NCBI RefSeq assembly: GCF_024753135.1
Contig: NZ_JANUGP010000021.1
Location: 79,553-143,552, forward strand
Source: Streptomyces pyxinicus
GTDB lineage: Bacteria; Actinomycetota; Actinomycetes; Streptomycetales; Streptomycetaceae
DNA: 64,000 bases
Direction of reading: 5' to 3'
Position numbers and translations under genes: made by a program. Every line of letters starts with the position of its first letter. Position 1 is the stretch's first letter. The notes under the pieces are model-generated. The model was given only the letters and a program-made list of their open reading frames with translations, searched no databases and had not been told where the DNA came from. Shown here piece after piece: positions 24,661 through 33,242 of this stretch.

Positions 24661-25076
24661 AGGACTACGGCGCCGAGTCCGCCTCGGCCGAGTCCGTGGC
24701 GGTGGCCAGCAGCAGCGATGTCGTCTCCGCGCGGCAGATGGTGCGCACCCTCTCCCAGCGCACGGGCCTGTCGCTGGTGCACCAGACCAAGCTGGTCACG
24801 GCGACCAGTGAACTGGGCCGGAACATGCTGATCTACGGCGGGGGAGGGGTGGTGCGGGCCGCGTCGGTGCTGGACGGTACGCGCTCGGGCGTGTTCGTCG
24901 AGTTCGCGGACGAGGGTCCGGGGATAGCGGACCTGGACCTGGCGATGACGGACGGCTGGACGTCGGGCAACGGCATGGGACTGGGCCTCAGCGGTGCCCG
25001 GCGCCTGGTGGACGAGTTCGACATCGCGTCCCGCCCCGGCGGGACCACGGTGCGCATTGTGAAGTGGAGCCGGTGA
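24657..25076 (+). CDS. rsbT: RsbT-type serine/threonine switch kinase
   Basis: The 139-residue HATPase of the RsbT group has LVTATSELGRNMLIYGGGG (N box), VEFADEGPGIADLDLAM (G1) and GNGMGLGLSGARRLVDEF (G2). In the Bacillus scheme it phosphorylates RsbS and RsbR on stress, leaves the complex, and activates a downstream PP2C phosphatase. Here no separate RsbU gene follows, but two PP2C-domain proteins in the same run could be its target. ATGA overlap with rsbS. Confidence 0.92.
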   Translation: MKDYGAESASAESVAVASSSDVVSARQMVRTLSQRTGLSLVHQTKLVTATSELGRNMLIYGGGGVVRAASVLDGTRSGVFVEFADEGPGIADLDLAMTDGWTSGNGMGLGLSGARRLVDEFDIASRPGGTTVRIVKWSR

Positions 25077-26164
25077 ACGCTTGGGTCGTCGAGGCCGGCG
25101 ATGTCTGCTGGCTGCGGGCGGACGTCGCGCTGGCGGCGGCCGCGCGCCGGGAGGCCGGCCAACTGGCCCGCGGCATCTGCCTGCCCGCCGAGACGGTGGG
25201 GCGGATGGAGCTGTGCGTGACGGAGATGGCGACGAACCTCCTCAAACACGCCCATGACGGTTCCCTGGCCCTCCGGGTCGCGCGCGGCGGCGGCCGGGTG
25301 GCGGTGGAGTGCCTGTCCCTGGACAACGGTCCGGGCATCCAGGACCTGGCGGGAGCGATGCGTGACGGCACCTCCGGGACGGGCACGCTCGGCATCGGAC
25401 TGGGGGCCATCGGCCGGCTCGCGGACGCGTTCGGCGTCCACTCCCTGCCCGGTCGGGGCACGGTGGTGTTCGCCCGCTTCTGGACCGACACCCCCAGCCT
25501 GTCCCCCATACCCGAGCCCGCTGCCGCCGTGCTCGCGCCGCCTCCTGCCCCCGCTGCCGGGCTCGGCGGCGTGGTGAGCGGTGGTCTGACGCGTCCGATC
25601 AGCGGCGAGCAGGTGTGCGGTGACACCTGGGCGATCCGTGCGGTCGGGGACGAGGGCCGGAACGGGTCGCTGATGATGATGTGTGACGGTCTGGGGCACG
25701 GACCGCTGGCCGCGCGGGTCGCCGACCGGGCCCGGGAGGCGTTCCGGGAGAGCCGGCACACCAGCCCCGTGGCCGTGCTGGAGGACGTGCACCGGCACTT
25801 GCGGGGCACGCGGGGCGCGGCGGCGGCGATCGCCCTGGTCGACGTGGCACGCGGCCGGGTGGAGCTGGCCGGCGCCGGGAACATCACGGCCGCCGTCGTC
25901 ACGGACGACACCCGGGTCGGCCTGCTGTCGATGCCGGGCATCGTCGGCGCCCACATGCCGCGCCCGCGGATGTTCGAGACGCCCTGGCCGCCCGGCGCGG
26001 TCCTCGTCCTGCACTCGGACGGTCTGAGCGATCGCTGGAAGCCGGCCGACTTCCCCGGCCTCTTCGGACAGGACCCGGCCATGATCGCCGGACAGCTCCT
26101 CAACCAGATGGCGGTCCGGCGAGACGACGCCGGGATCGCCGTCGCCGTACACCGCGGGCCATGA
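25073..26164 (+). CDS. Fusion of RsbT-like ATPase and RsbX-like PP2C phosphatase
   Basis: About 363 residues. The N-terminal HATPase domain (about 15-135) has ELCVTEMATNLLKHAHDG, LDNGPGIQDLAGAM and GLGAIGRLADAFG. A Pro/Ala-rich linker leads to a small PP2C/SpoIIE-like domain (about 165-363) with MMMCDGLGHGPLAARVADRA, VELAGAGNIT and LVLHSDGLSDRWK. RsbX-type phosphatases reset the stressosome by dephosphorylating RsbS and RsbR, so this protein could supply both arms of the switch. The GTG at 25073 overlaps the rsbT stop; a GTG 9 bp earlier is an alternative start. Confidence 0.82.
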   Translation: MNAWVVEAGDVCWLRADVALAAAARREAGQLARGICLPAETVGRMELCVTEMATNLLKHAHDGSLALRVARGGGRVAVECLSLDNGPGIQDLAGAMRDGTSGTGTLGIGLGAIGRLADAFGVHSLPGRGTVVFARFWTDTPSLSPIPEPAAAVLAPPPAPAAGLGGVVSGGLTRPISGEQVCGDTWAIRAVGDEGRNGSLMMMCDGLGHGPLAARVADRAREAFRESRHTSPVAVLEDVHRHLRGTRGAAAAIALVDVARGRVELAGAGNITAAVVTDDTRVGLLSMPGIVGAHMPRPRMFETPWPPGAVLVLHSDGLSDRWKPADFPGLFGQDPAMIAGQLLNQMAVRRDDAGIAVAVHRGP

Positions 26165-28140
26165 CAGCCCCGGGAGAGGGCCATGAGCTGATCACGATCG
26201 CCGTGCGGGAGGGCGGCGACGTGGTCATCCTGCGCCGGTGCACCCAGTCCGCCTGCCGGGCCGCGGGGCTGACGGGCAGTGCCCTGGTCCGGCTGACCAC
26301 GGTCGTCAGCGAGGCCGGGGAACACCTGCTGGGCGCGGCCGGGCTGACCGCGCAGCTCCGTCTGGAGGCGGCGGCCGGCCGCGCGGCGCTGGCCGTCTGC
26401 TTCGCCTGGCGCGAGGACCGCAGCCCCTCCCCGGCCCTGCTGAACGCCGCCGCGCGTCTCCTCGACGACAGCCGCCTCCTGCCCGCGGGAGGCGGCCGCC
26501 AGGAACTCGTCCTCGCCCAGCGCACCACCACCCCCGCCACCGCGGCCGGTGAGCTGGCCGCGCGGATACGGGTCCGGCTCGCCGGAGCCGACACGGCCGC
26601 CGACCTCATCGAGGCGCTGCGCACCCAGAACCGTCACCTGCTGGCCGCACTGGAGGAGTCCCAGGGCCAGCAGGAGGAACTCCAGCGGCTGAACGCCGAG
26701 CTGGAGGAGACCAACGCCGGCGTCATGGCCCTGTACTCGGAGCTGACCAGCGAACTCCAGGCGACGAACACCGGCGTGGTGGCCCTGTACGCGGAGCTGG
26801 AGGACAAGACCCGCCAGCTCGAACTGGCCCACGAGTACAAGACGCGCTTCTGGGCGAACGTCAGCCACGAGTTGCGTTCCCCGGTGAACTCCGTCATCGC
26901 GCTCGCCCGCCTGCTGGAGTCCGGCCCCGACCCGCTCAGCGATGAGCAGCGCCGGCAGACTGCTCTCGTCCAGGCCTCGGGCAGCACGCTGCTGGCCCTC
27001 GTCGACGAACTCCTCGACGTCGCCAAGGCCGAGTCCGGCCGCCTGGAACCTCATCCCGCCGACGTCGACCTCGCCGCGCTGCTGCACCAGCTCGCTGGCA
27101 CCCTCCAGGGCACCGCTCAGCCCGGTGTCGGCCTGCGCATACCCCTCAGTCTGCCGGCCGGCCCGCTGGTCACCGACGAGGTCATGCTGACCCGCGTGCT
27201 GCGCAACGTGCTCTCCAACGCGCTGAAGTTCACGGCTGAGGGCGCGGTGACCCTGGACGTCACCGAGGAGGAGTCCGACGTCGGCCGGCACGTCGTCTTC
27301 CACGTCCGGGACACCGGCGTCGGCATCCCCGCCGACGACCTCGACCGCGTCTTCGAGGAGTTCTACCAGGTCCGTGGAGCGCACCAGCGCGGCCAGGCCG
27401 GCACCGGCCTGGGCCTGCCCTACGCGCGCAAACTGACCGAACTGCTGGGCGGCCGCCTCACCCTCGACAGCCGGATCGGCCACGGCACCACCGTCCTCGT
27501 CCGGATCCCCGCGTCCCCCGCCCGTCCGGCCGCCGGTCCGCTTCCCGGCCCGCCACCGGGCGAATCGTTCCGGCCCCAGCCCGCGCAGGGCAGGCGCCCG
27601 GAGGAGCCGGTGCTCCCGTCGGCCGGTGACGGGTCCACCGATCCGGCTCCCGCCGCAGTCGGTGCCGTGGGGGACACCGCAAGCGGTGCCGCGGCGGACG
27701 TCGTAGGCAGTGCCGTATCGGACGCGGTAAGCGGTGCCGTGGCGCGGTCGGTCGTGGTCGTCGACGACGATCCGGCCGTGATCCACGTCTTCCGCGCCCA
27801 CCTCGACAAGGTCGCCACCCGGGTGAGCGTCGTCACCGACAGCACCCTGGCCGTCGCGACCGTCGCCCGGGAGCAGCCCGACGCCGTCCTCCTCGACCTC
27901 ACCATGCCGGTCCTGGACGGCTACGAGGTGTACCGGCTGCTGGCCGCCGACCCGGCCACCGCCCGCGTGCCCGTGATCGTCCTGACCGCGCTGGAGGGCA
28001 CCGACGTGGACCACTCCCGCCTGGCCGGCGTACGCGCGGTGCTGAACAAGTCCCGTCTCACCGCCCCCGAGCTGGCCGCCGCCCTGGCGGCCCTGCCGCC
28101 GCACCCCTCCCTGACCTTCCCGGCCGAGGACCCCCGATGA
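26161..28140 (+). CDS. Hybrid sensor histidine kinase with C-terminal receiver domain
   Basis: The 659-residue product has an N-terminal region (about 1-130) that looks like a degenerate HATPase. A heptad-rich coiled coil follows (LQRLNAELEETNAGVMALYS, ELQATNTGVVALYAELEDK), then an H box FWANVSHELRSPVNS (His in SHELRSP) and N, G1 and G2 boxes (LRNVLSNALKF, VRDTGVGIP, GTGLGLPYARK). After a Pro/Ala-rich linker comes a receiver domain (about 530-640): VVVVDDDPAVIHVF, phospho-acceptor Asp in VLLDLTMPVLDGYEV, and VPVIVLTA. No membrane helix, so it senses cytosolic signals or the stressosome itself. Overlaps both neighbours by 4 bp. Confidence 0.88.
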   Translation: MTAPGEGHELITIAVREGGDVVILRRCTQSACRAAGLTGSALVRLTTVVSEAGEHLLGAAGLTAQLRLEAAAGRAALAVCFAWREDRSPSPALLNAAARLLDDSRLLPAGGGRQELVLAQRTTTPATAAGELAARIRVRLAGADTAADLIEALRTQNRHLLAALEESQGQQEELQRLNAELEETNAGVMALYSELTSELQATNTGVVALYAELEDKTRQLELAHEYKTRFWANVSHELRSPVNSVIALARLLESGPDPLSDEQRRQTALVQASGSTLLALVDELLDVAKAESGRLEPHPADVDLAALLHQLAGTLQGTAQPGVGLRIPLSLPAGPLVTDEVMLTRVLRNVLSNALKFTAEGAVTLDVTEEESDVGRHVVFHVRDTGVGIPADDLDRVFEEFYQVRGAHQRGQAGTGLGLPYARKLTELLGGRLTLDSRIGHGTTVLVRIPASPARPAAGPLPGPPPGESFRPQPAQGRRPEEPVLPSAGDGSTDPAPAAVGAVGDTASGAAADVVGSAVSDAVSGAVARSVVVVDDDPAVIHVFRAHLDKVATRVSVVTDSTLAVATVAREQPDAVLLDLTMPVLDGYEVYRLLAADPATARVPVIVLTALEGTDVDHSRLAGVRAVLNKSRLTAPELAAALAALPPHPSLTFPAEDPR

Positions 28141-29768
28141 CGACCCGACCGCCCGACACGGACCACACCCCGGCACACATCCTGGTGGTGGACGACGCCC
28201 CCACCAACCGGTACGTCCTGGCCACCCTCCTGCGCCGGGCCGGCCACCAGGTCACCGAGGCGGTCGACGGCACCCAGGCCCTGGAGCTGCTGGCCGCGTG
28301 CCGGCCCCCGGCCGAGTTGGCCATCGTCGACGTACGGCTGCCCGACATGACCGGGTTCGAGGTGTGCGAGCACATCAAGAGCGACCCGGCCACCGCCGCC
28401 CTGCCCGTCATCCACATCTCCGCCTCCGCCATCACCGTCAACGACCGCGCCCAGGGCCTGTTCCGCGGCGCCGACGCCTACCTCGTCGAACCCGTCGCCC
28501 CCGAGGAACTCCTCGCCACCGTCACCGCGAGCCTGCGCTACGCACGCGCCCGCCGCCGCGCCGAACTCCTCGCCGAACGCCTGCACCTGCTCAACCGCTT
28601 CACCCTGGCCCTGCACAGCGCCGGCGACGCCCACGAACTCGTCCGGGTGACAGCCGAGGCGGCCGCAGCCATATTTCGCTGTAGCGCCGCCGCCGTCCTC
28701 ACCAGCCCCCAGGGCACCACCCTGACCGCCCACACCTGGCAGGACCAGCCCGGCCCCGCGCACCCGCCCGGCCCCCAGGTCCACACCCTGCCGACCCGCG
28801 CCAGACCGCACGACCACCCCGCCCACCCCGGCACCCGGTACGGCAGGACGACCGCGGCCGACCTGCCCTGCCTGCCCCCCGACCTGAAGGACCCGGCCCA
28901 GCGGCACACCGCCACCGCCCCGGCGAAGGCCGACCGCCCACCGGTGACCGTCCTCATCCGCGCCGACGCCGTCACCACCCCCGACGACGAACAACTCCTC
29001 ACCCAGCTGGCCCAGGCGAGCGGACTGGCCCTGGAAGCCCTGCGCAGCTACAGCGAGGAACACGCCCTGGCCCTGACCCTCCAGCGCAGCTTCCTGCCCG
29101 AGACCCTGCCCACGACAGCGCGCGCGGACCTGGCCGTGCGCTATCTGCCCGCCAGCGAACGCACCGAGATCGGCGGCGACTTCTACGAGGCGATCAGCAC
29201 CCCCGCCGGCCTGGTGGTGGCCGTCGGCGACGTCGCCGGACACTCCCTGGACGCCGCCATGGTCATGGGCCAGGTGCGTCACGCGCTGCGCGCCTACGCC
29301 GTCGAGGGCCACTCGCCCCACATGATCCTCACCCGGCTCGACCACCTGCTGACCTCCGTGGAACCCGGGGCCACCGTCACCCTGTGCGTCGTCCTCATCG
29401 AGTCCGGCTCCGACACCCTCCTGGTGGCCAACGCCGGACACCTGCCGCCCCTGCTGCGCGCCCCGGACGCCACCACCTCCTACGTCCACGAACACGGCCC
29501 CCTGCTGGGCCTGGGCCTGCCGCACCCGCCGGCCCGCAGGATCACCGCCGCGCCCGGAACGCTCGTCCTCCTCGTCACCGACGGGCTGATCGAACGCCGT
29601 CACGAGGACCTCCGGCACTCCCTGGACACCCTCGCCGCCGTGGTCGGCGAGAGCCTCACGGACCCGGAGGAGACCTGCACCCGCCTGCTGGAACGGCTGC
29701 CGCCCGACGGCAGCGACGACGTGGCCCTGATGGCCGTGCGCCTCAACGCCCCGACTCCGCCCGCCTAG
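28137..29768 (+). CDS. Response regulator-GAF-PP2C phosphatase (output protein)
   Basis: The 543-residue product has a receiver domain (about 14-130; HILVVDDAPTNRYVLATLLR, phospho-acceptor in IVDVRLPDMTGFEV), a GAF-like region (about 150-310) and a SpoIIE/PP2C domain (about 325-540). Phosphatase motifs are LQRSFLPETLP, TEIGGDFYEAI, AVGDVAGHSLDAAMVMG, VANAGHLPP, VTDGLIERR and SDDVALMAVRL. In the RsbU/RsbP logic it dephosphorylates an anti-anti-sigma factor. The receiver makes the hybrid kinase just upstream its probable phospho-donor. Last gene of the run, followed by a terminator. Confidence 0.88.
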   Translation: MTTRPPDTDHTPAHILVVDDAPTNRYVLATLLRRAGHQVTEAVDGTQALELLAACRPPAELAIVDVRLPDMTGFEVCEHIKSDPATAALPVIHISASAITVNDRAQGLFRGADAYLVEPVAPEELLATVTASLRYARARRRAELLAERLHLLNRFTLALHSAGDAHELVRVTAEAAAAIFRCSAAAVLTSPQGTTLTAHTWQDQPGPAHPPGPQVHTLPTRARPHDHPAHPGTRYGRTTAADLPCLPPDLKDPAQRHTATAPAKADRPPVTVLIRADAVTTPDDEQLLTQLAQASGLALEALRSYSEEHALALTLQRSFLPETLPTTARADLAVRYLPASERTEIGGDFYEAISTPAGLVVAVGDVAGHSLDAAMVMGQVRHALRAYAVEGHSPHMILTRLDHLLTSVEPGATVTLCVVLIESGSDTLLVANAGHLPPLLRAPDATTSYVHEHGPLLGLGLPHPPARRITAAPGTLVLLVTDGLIERRHEDLRHSLDTLAAVVGESLTDPEETCTRLLERLPPDGSDDVALMAVRLNAPTPPA

Positions 29769-29781
29769 GGGAGCGCGAACG

Positions 29782-29816
29782 CCGCCGCCCCGGCCGGATG
29801 TCGGCCGGGGCGGCGG
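29782..29816 (+). terminator. Terminator of the stressosome operon
   Basis: A perfect 15-bp stem (CCGCCGCCCCGGCCG) with a 5-nt loop, 14 bp after the final stop codon. Confidence 0.75.
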
Positions 29817-29847
29817 AGGCGGATGCCCTGCGGGTCGGGTCCGGGGC

Positions 29848-30026
29848 TAGGTCCTGTCGTCAAACTCCCGCCGTTCGCCCGGAGGGCGGGCTTCGCGGCG
29901 TCAGGTGCGTGCTCTCGGTGTGCCGGGCCCTGATCCTCGTACTGGACGTACTTGGGTCAGGGCCCGGTGCGGCGAGAGTGCGTGCATGGCGTCGCGGAGC
30001 AGGCGTGAGTTTGACGACAGGGCCTA
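29848..30026. mobile_element. 179-bp palindromic MITE-like element
   Basis: The ends are inverted: GTCCTGTCGTCAAACTC on the left and GAGTTTGACGACAGGGC on the right. Further long imperfect inverted stretches lie inside (for example CCGGGCCCTGA and TCAGGGCCCGG flanking a short centre), so most of the element could fold into one long hairpin. Each end is bordered by CTAG, a possible 4-bp target duplication, although CTAG is itself a palindrome. There is no open frame for a transposase, so it would move only with help. Its right border touches the stop codon of the DUF3618 gene. Confidence 0.65.
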
Positions 30027-30503
30027 GCGCTTGCGCCGGTACACCAGCCACGCCGCGACCGCCGTTCCGGTGGCGGCCAGCAGCAGTGCGCGGTTGTCCC
30101 GTGCCGTCCGGGCGCCCTGGACGGTGCGGGCCCGCACCGGCTCGGGCACCTTCTCCTCCCACACCTGGCCGGCCTGGGCCACCGCCGCCCGGGCCTGCCC
30201 GGCCGCCTGGGCGGCCTGGTCCTTCACCGGGTCGGGCAGCTTCTCCTGCACGCGGGCGACCGCCTGGGCGGCCGCGGCCTTCGCCTGCTCCGCCTTGAGC
30301 ACGGCCTGTTCGCGCAGCTCGCCGGCCTTGACGGCCGCCTGCTCCCGGACCTCGGTGGCCTTCTCCTGGGCGCGGGCCTTGACGTCGGCCTTGGCGGCGA
30401 GCGCTTCCACCGTCGCGCCGAGTTCGTGGCGGGTGTTCTCGACCTGCTCGCGCAGTTCCTCGGGGGACTCGGCGGTCGGCTCGTCGTGAGGCGGCTGGGT
30501 CAT
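30024..30503 (-). CDS. DUF3618-domain tail-anchored protein
   Basis: The 159-residue product opens with the DUF3618 block PEELREQVENTRHELGATVE. A very long Ala/Lys/Glu-rich amphipathic helix follows (ALAAKADVKARAQEKATEV and repeats of KAGELREQAVLKAEQ). It ends with one C-terminal membrane helix (ALLLAATGTAVAAWLVY) and RRKR. Such proteins co-occur with holin-like proteins in actinobacteria and are thought to act in the envelope, role unknown. The ATG at 30503 overlaps the stop of the holin-like gene (ATGA). Its own TAG stop lies at the border of the MITE-like element. Confidence 0.8.
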   Translation of the reverse strand: MTQPPHDEPTAESPEELREQVENTRHELGATVEALAAKADVKARAQEKATEVREQAAVKAGELREQAVLKAEQAKAAAAQAVARVQEKLPDPVKDQAAQAAGQARAAVAQAGQVWEEKVPEPVRARTVQGARTARDNRALLLAATGTAVAAWLVYRRKR

Positions 30504-30934
30504 CGGTGGGCACTCTCCTTGATCTCGGCCACGTCGGCCTTCACGTTCTCGATCGTCTTCTCGGGTGCGGGCGGCGCGGCCTGGGAGACCTGCTTCTTCC
30601 CCGTCAGCGCCAGTACCGCGGCGATCACGCCGAGGACGGCGGTCACGACGAGGCCCGCGGCCCACACCGGCAGGACCACCGCCAGCGCGGCGATCACGGT
30701 GGCCACGAGGGCCTGAAGCATCAGGAACCCGACCAGGCCGGCGCCGCCGAACAGGCCTCCGCCCTTCCCGTAGCGCCTGCCCTTCTCCTTCATCTCCGCC
30801 TGCGCCAGGCGCAGTTCGCCGCGCACCAGCTCCGTCAGCTGCTGCGAAGCGCGTTGCACCAGCTCACCCACCGGTTCGGTGCCCTGTGCCGGGCGGACCG
30901 TCCCCGCTTGGTGCGGCTGTGTACTGGACGACAT
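30500..30934 (-). CDS. Phage holin-superfamily (Phage_holin_3_6) membrane protein
   Basis: The 144-residue product has a cytosolic helical start (VGELVQRASQQLTELVRGEL, then RLAQAEMKEKGRRYGKGGG). Two adjacent transmembrane segments follow (GLVGFLMLQALVATVIAALA and GLVVTAVLGVIAAVLAL), then a charged helical tail (KTIENVKADVAEIKESAHR). This is the actinobacterial holin-like family found in housekeeping operons rather than prophages. The ATG at 30934 has GGGAGG 8 nt upstream. Coupled to the DUF3618 gene by a 4-bp overlap. Confidence 0.85.
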   Translation of the reverse strand: MSSSTQPHQAGTVRPAQGTEPVGELVQRASQQLTELVRGELRLAQAEMKEKGRRYGKGGGLFGGAGLVGFLMLQALVATVIAALAVVLPVWAAGLVVTAVLGVIAAVLALTGKKQVSQAAPPAPEKTIENVKADVAEIKESAHR

Positions 30935-30939
30935 GGCGA

Positions 30940-33009
30940 TCACCTCCCTGTACTTGTCCGTCCGCCGGAAGGACGCCGTGGCACCTTCCGGTCAAGCGCG
31001 CGTGTACCCCGTACGGGCCGGTTCAGGACACCGGACGACAGATCGATGACCCGGGGCCCCTCATCCGTCCGGGTCCGCACGAGAACACGGGCCCCGGCCC
31101 CGGCACGTACCGCGAGGGTGGGGCCGGCACCGGAGGCGGTGACGTCACCGGTGACGGCGAGCCCGTTCACCGCACGGCTCGCCGCCGCAAGCACGTACCA
31201 GGAGCCTTTCGGGGAGCGCCAGTTGGTGTGTACGACGATGCGCTGCGCGCCCCTGCCGCACGCGCCGGTCGCCCGCGGCCGTGCCACGGCCCGCGCCCGC
31301 CGGCCACGCTGCCCGGCGCCGGACGCGCCCACCGTGCGCAGGCTCACCGTGACGTCCCCCGGGCCGCGCCAGGTGTCGGCGCGCGAGCACGTCCACACCG
31401 CGTCTCCGGCGCCGTCGGGCAGCCGCTGCCGGGCGAAGTCCCAGGCGTTGACCGCCTTCACCCCGCGACCCCGCAGGGAGTTCAGGGAGCAGCCCAGCCG
31501 GGCCCAGGCGAGCAGGGCGGCCGGACCGGTGGCCTCGCGCGGCGGGGCGCCGGGGGCCGGAAGCGGCGTGTACGTCAGGTGTACGGGGGTCAGGTCGCCG
31601 AGCCCGGCCAGCAGGAAGGCGTGATGCTCGGCGATGCGCGAGGACGAGCGCAGGTGAAGCACCGGCCCCCGGCCGCAGTCGCCGCCCGCGCCGAAGACCG
31701 GGACCGGCGCGGTCAGCCCGTCCGCGCCCACGCCGAGCGGCCGGGCGGGGACATCGGGACGCAGGACATCGCGGGTGCCCGACTCGGCCACCCAGGGCGC
31801 GAGCAGGTAGCGCACCGCACCGTCCCGCACGACCAGGGCGACGGCGGCGGCCGTGGTCACGTCCGCGTCGTCCACCCGGGCCAGGGTCAGGGACCGTTCT
31901 CCGAGAGGCGCGGACTCGCTGTACCGGGCGAGACGCCGACCGTCGTACAGCAGCACCACGGTGCGACCGTCGGCCTCTCCCGCGTACAGCAGTTGGGGCG
32001 CCCGCGCGGGCGGACCGGCGGACGTGCCGACGCTCAGGCCGATCCGCGTCCCGTTCCGGCTCCCGGCCCACGTCGCCAGCGCCCGCCGCAGCAGCGCCCG
32101 GTCGCCGGTCCGCTCCCCGCGCGGCGGCCAGGCGGTGAAGTCGACGCGCGAGGTGGCCGTCCAGGCCCCCGGCGCCACCCGCACGACCGACCCGACGGCC
32201 GACGGGGTCCCGGAAACACGGCCCGTCCCCGCACCCGTCACGCCACCGGACCCGGCCGGCACCCCGCCGCACACCACCAGCGTCACGACGGTGATGAGCA
32301 ACGCCAGCACCGCCGCCCCCGACAGGCGCACGCGCCGCCGCCGGCGCAGCAGGTCCCCGGGCCGGGCCCGCAGCGTGCACGGATCGAACTCCTGGGACGC
32401 CAGCGCACCGGTGGCGCGCACACCGAGCGTCGCGTCGAGCCGGCGCGCGCATCGCCCCTCGGTCTCGACGGCCTCGGCGTCACCGCATCCGGCCGCCTGA
32501 AGGGCCTCACGAGCCTGCGCTCCGGTGCGCCCCTCCACCCTGAGCAGGACGAACGCGGCCCGCGCGGTCGCCGACAGCTCCGACAGGGCCCGGCTCGGCA
32601 CGAGTTCGTCGGCGCCGCCGGCCCGGGGCAGCAGCCGCAGCCCCCACACCACGGGCAGCCGGGGCAGCAGCAGCAGCCGCGGCGGCGGCACCCGCCGGGG
32701 CCATCCCACCGGCCGCCGGAACAACGCCAACACCTCGCGCAACACCGGCACATGCAGTGACCGGGAGGTGGGGGAGAGGTGGCCCGCGGCCTCCCGGGGC
32801 GCGGGCGGCCGGGGCACCACGGCGGGCAGCGACCGCTGCACCAGCGCATGGGCCGGCAGCACACGCCGGTGCCGGCTCAGCGAGACGGGCAGCACCAGAT
32901 ACGCCGGCCGCACGAGGTCGCCGTACCGCTCGGTGATCCGGCGCTTGGCGTGCGGCAGGCCGTGCGCGGTGGGCACCTGGGACAGACGGCGAAGCAAGGA
33001 CGAAACCAT
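30940..33009 (-). CDS. Large single-pass membrane protein with a sigma-region-4-like segment
   Basis: The 689-residue product has a cytosolic Arg/Pro-rich N-terminal part (1-220). In it SATARAAFVLLRVEGRTG resembles the start of sigma factor region 4, but the rest of the HTH is poorly conserved. One transmembrane helix (LSGAAVLALLITVVTLVVCG, about 228-248) and a long extracytoplasmic domain follow, with Trp/Cys-containing blocks such as WTCSRADTWRGPGDVTV and HTNWRSPKGSWYVLAA. I do not recognise a family with a known function. It lies 5 bp upstream of the holin-like gene, so they are probably one operon. No strong ribosome-binding site is seen at the ATG at 33009. Confidence 0.68.
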   Translation of the reverse strand: MVSSLLRRLSQVPTAHGLPHAKRRITERYGDLVRPAYLVLPVSLSRHRRVLPAHALVQRSLPAVVPRPPAPREAAGHLSPTSRSLHVPVLREVLALFRRPVGWPRRVPPPRLLLLPRLPVVWGLRLLPRAGGADELVPSRALSELSATARAAFVLLRVEGRTGAQAREALQAAGCGDAEAVETEGRCARRLDATLGVRATGALASQEFDPCTLRARPGDLLRRRRRVRLSGAAVLALLITVVTLVVCGGVPAGSGGVTGAGTGRVSGTPSAVGSVVRVAPGAWTATSRVDFTAWPPRGERTGDRALLRRALATWAGSRNGTRIGLSVGTSAGPPARAPQLLYAGEADGRTVVLLYDGRRLARYSESAPLGERSLTLARVDDADVTTAAAVALVVRDGAVRYLLAPWVAESGTRDVLRPDVPARPLGVGADGLTAPVPVFGAGGDCGRGPVLHLRSSSRIAEHHAFLLAGLGDLTPVHLTYTPLPAPGAPPREATGPAALLAWARLGCSLNSLRGRGVKAVNAWDFARQRLPDGAGDAVWTCSRADTWRGPGDVTVSLRTVGASGAGQRGRRARAVARPRATGACGRGAQRIVVHTNWRSPKGSWYVLAAASRAVNGLAVTGDVTASGAGPTLAVRAGAGARVLVRTRTDEGPRVIDLSSGVLNRPVRGTRALDRKVPRRPSGGRTSTGR

Positions 33010-33242
33010 TCAGACGGATGTCTTCCACGACCGAGGAAAGGGGAGCGAGAGCCGGCCCTCCTGCAAACGAGTGAACCCGGCCCCGGTCACCCCGACGGGA
33101 CGGCACCCGACTCACTCCCGGACGCCCCACCGCGAGTTTTGGGACACGTTTTACGCGACGCGTGCAACTTGGACCCCTATCCCGGCTATCTGACAGGGAA
33201 GCGGGCCCGTAGGGGCCGAGGAACGACAGAGCGGGGCAGAAC

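Noticed and set aside
24988..28176. A 1062-codon open frame on the minus strand across the stressosome operon
   Set aside because: It is antisense to six well-supported genes with conserved motifs, and its product is low-complexity. It is a GC-bias artefact.
30500..30934. Holin-like gene as evidence for a prophage
   Set aside because: No other phage genes are present, and this holin-superfamily member is typical of housekeeping DUF3618 operons in actinobacteria.
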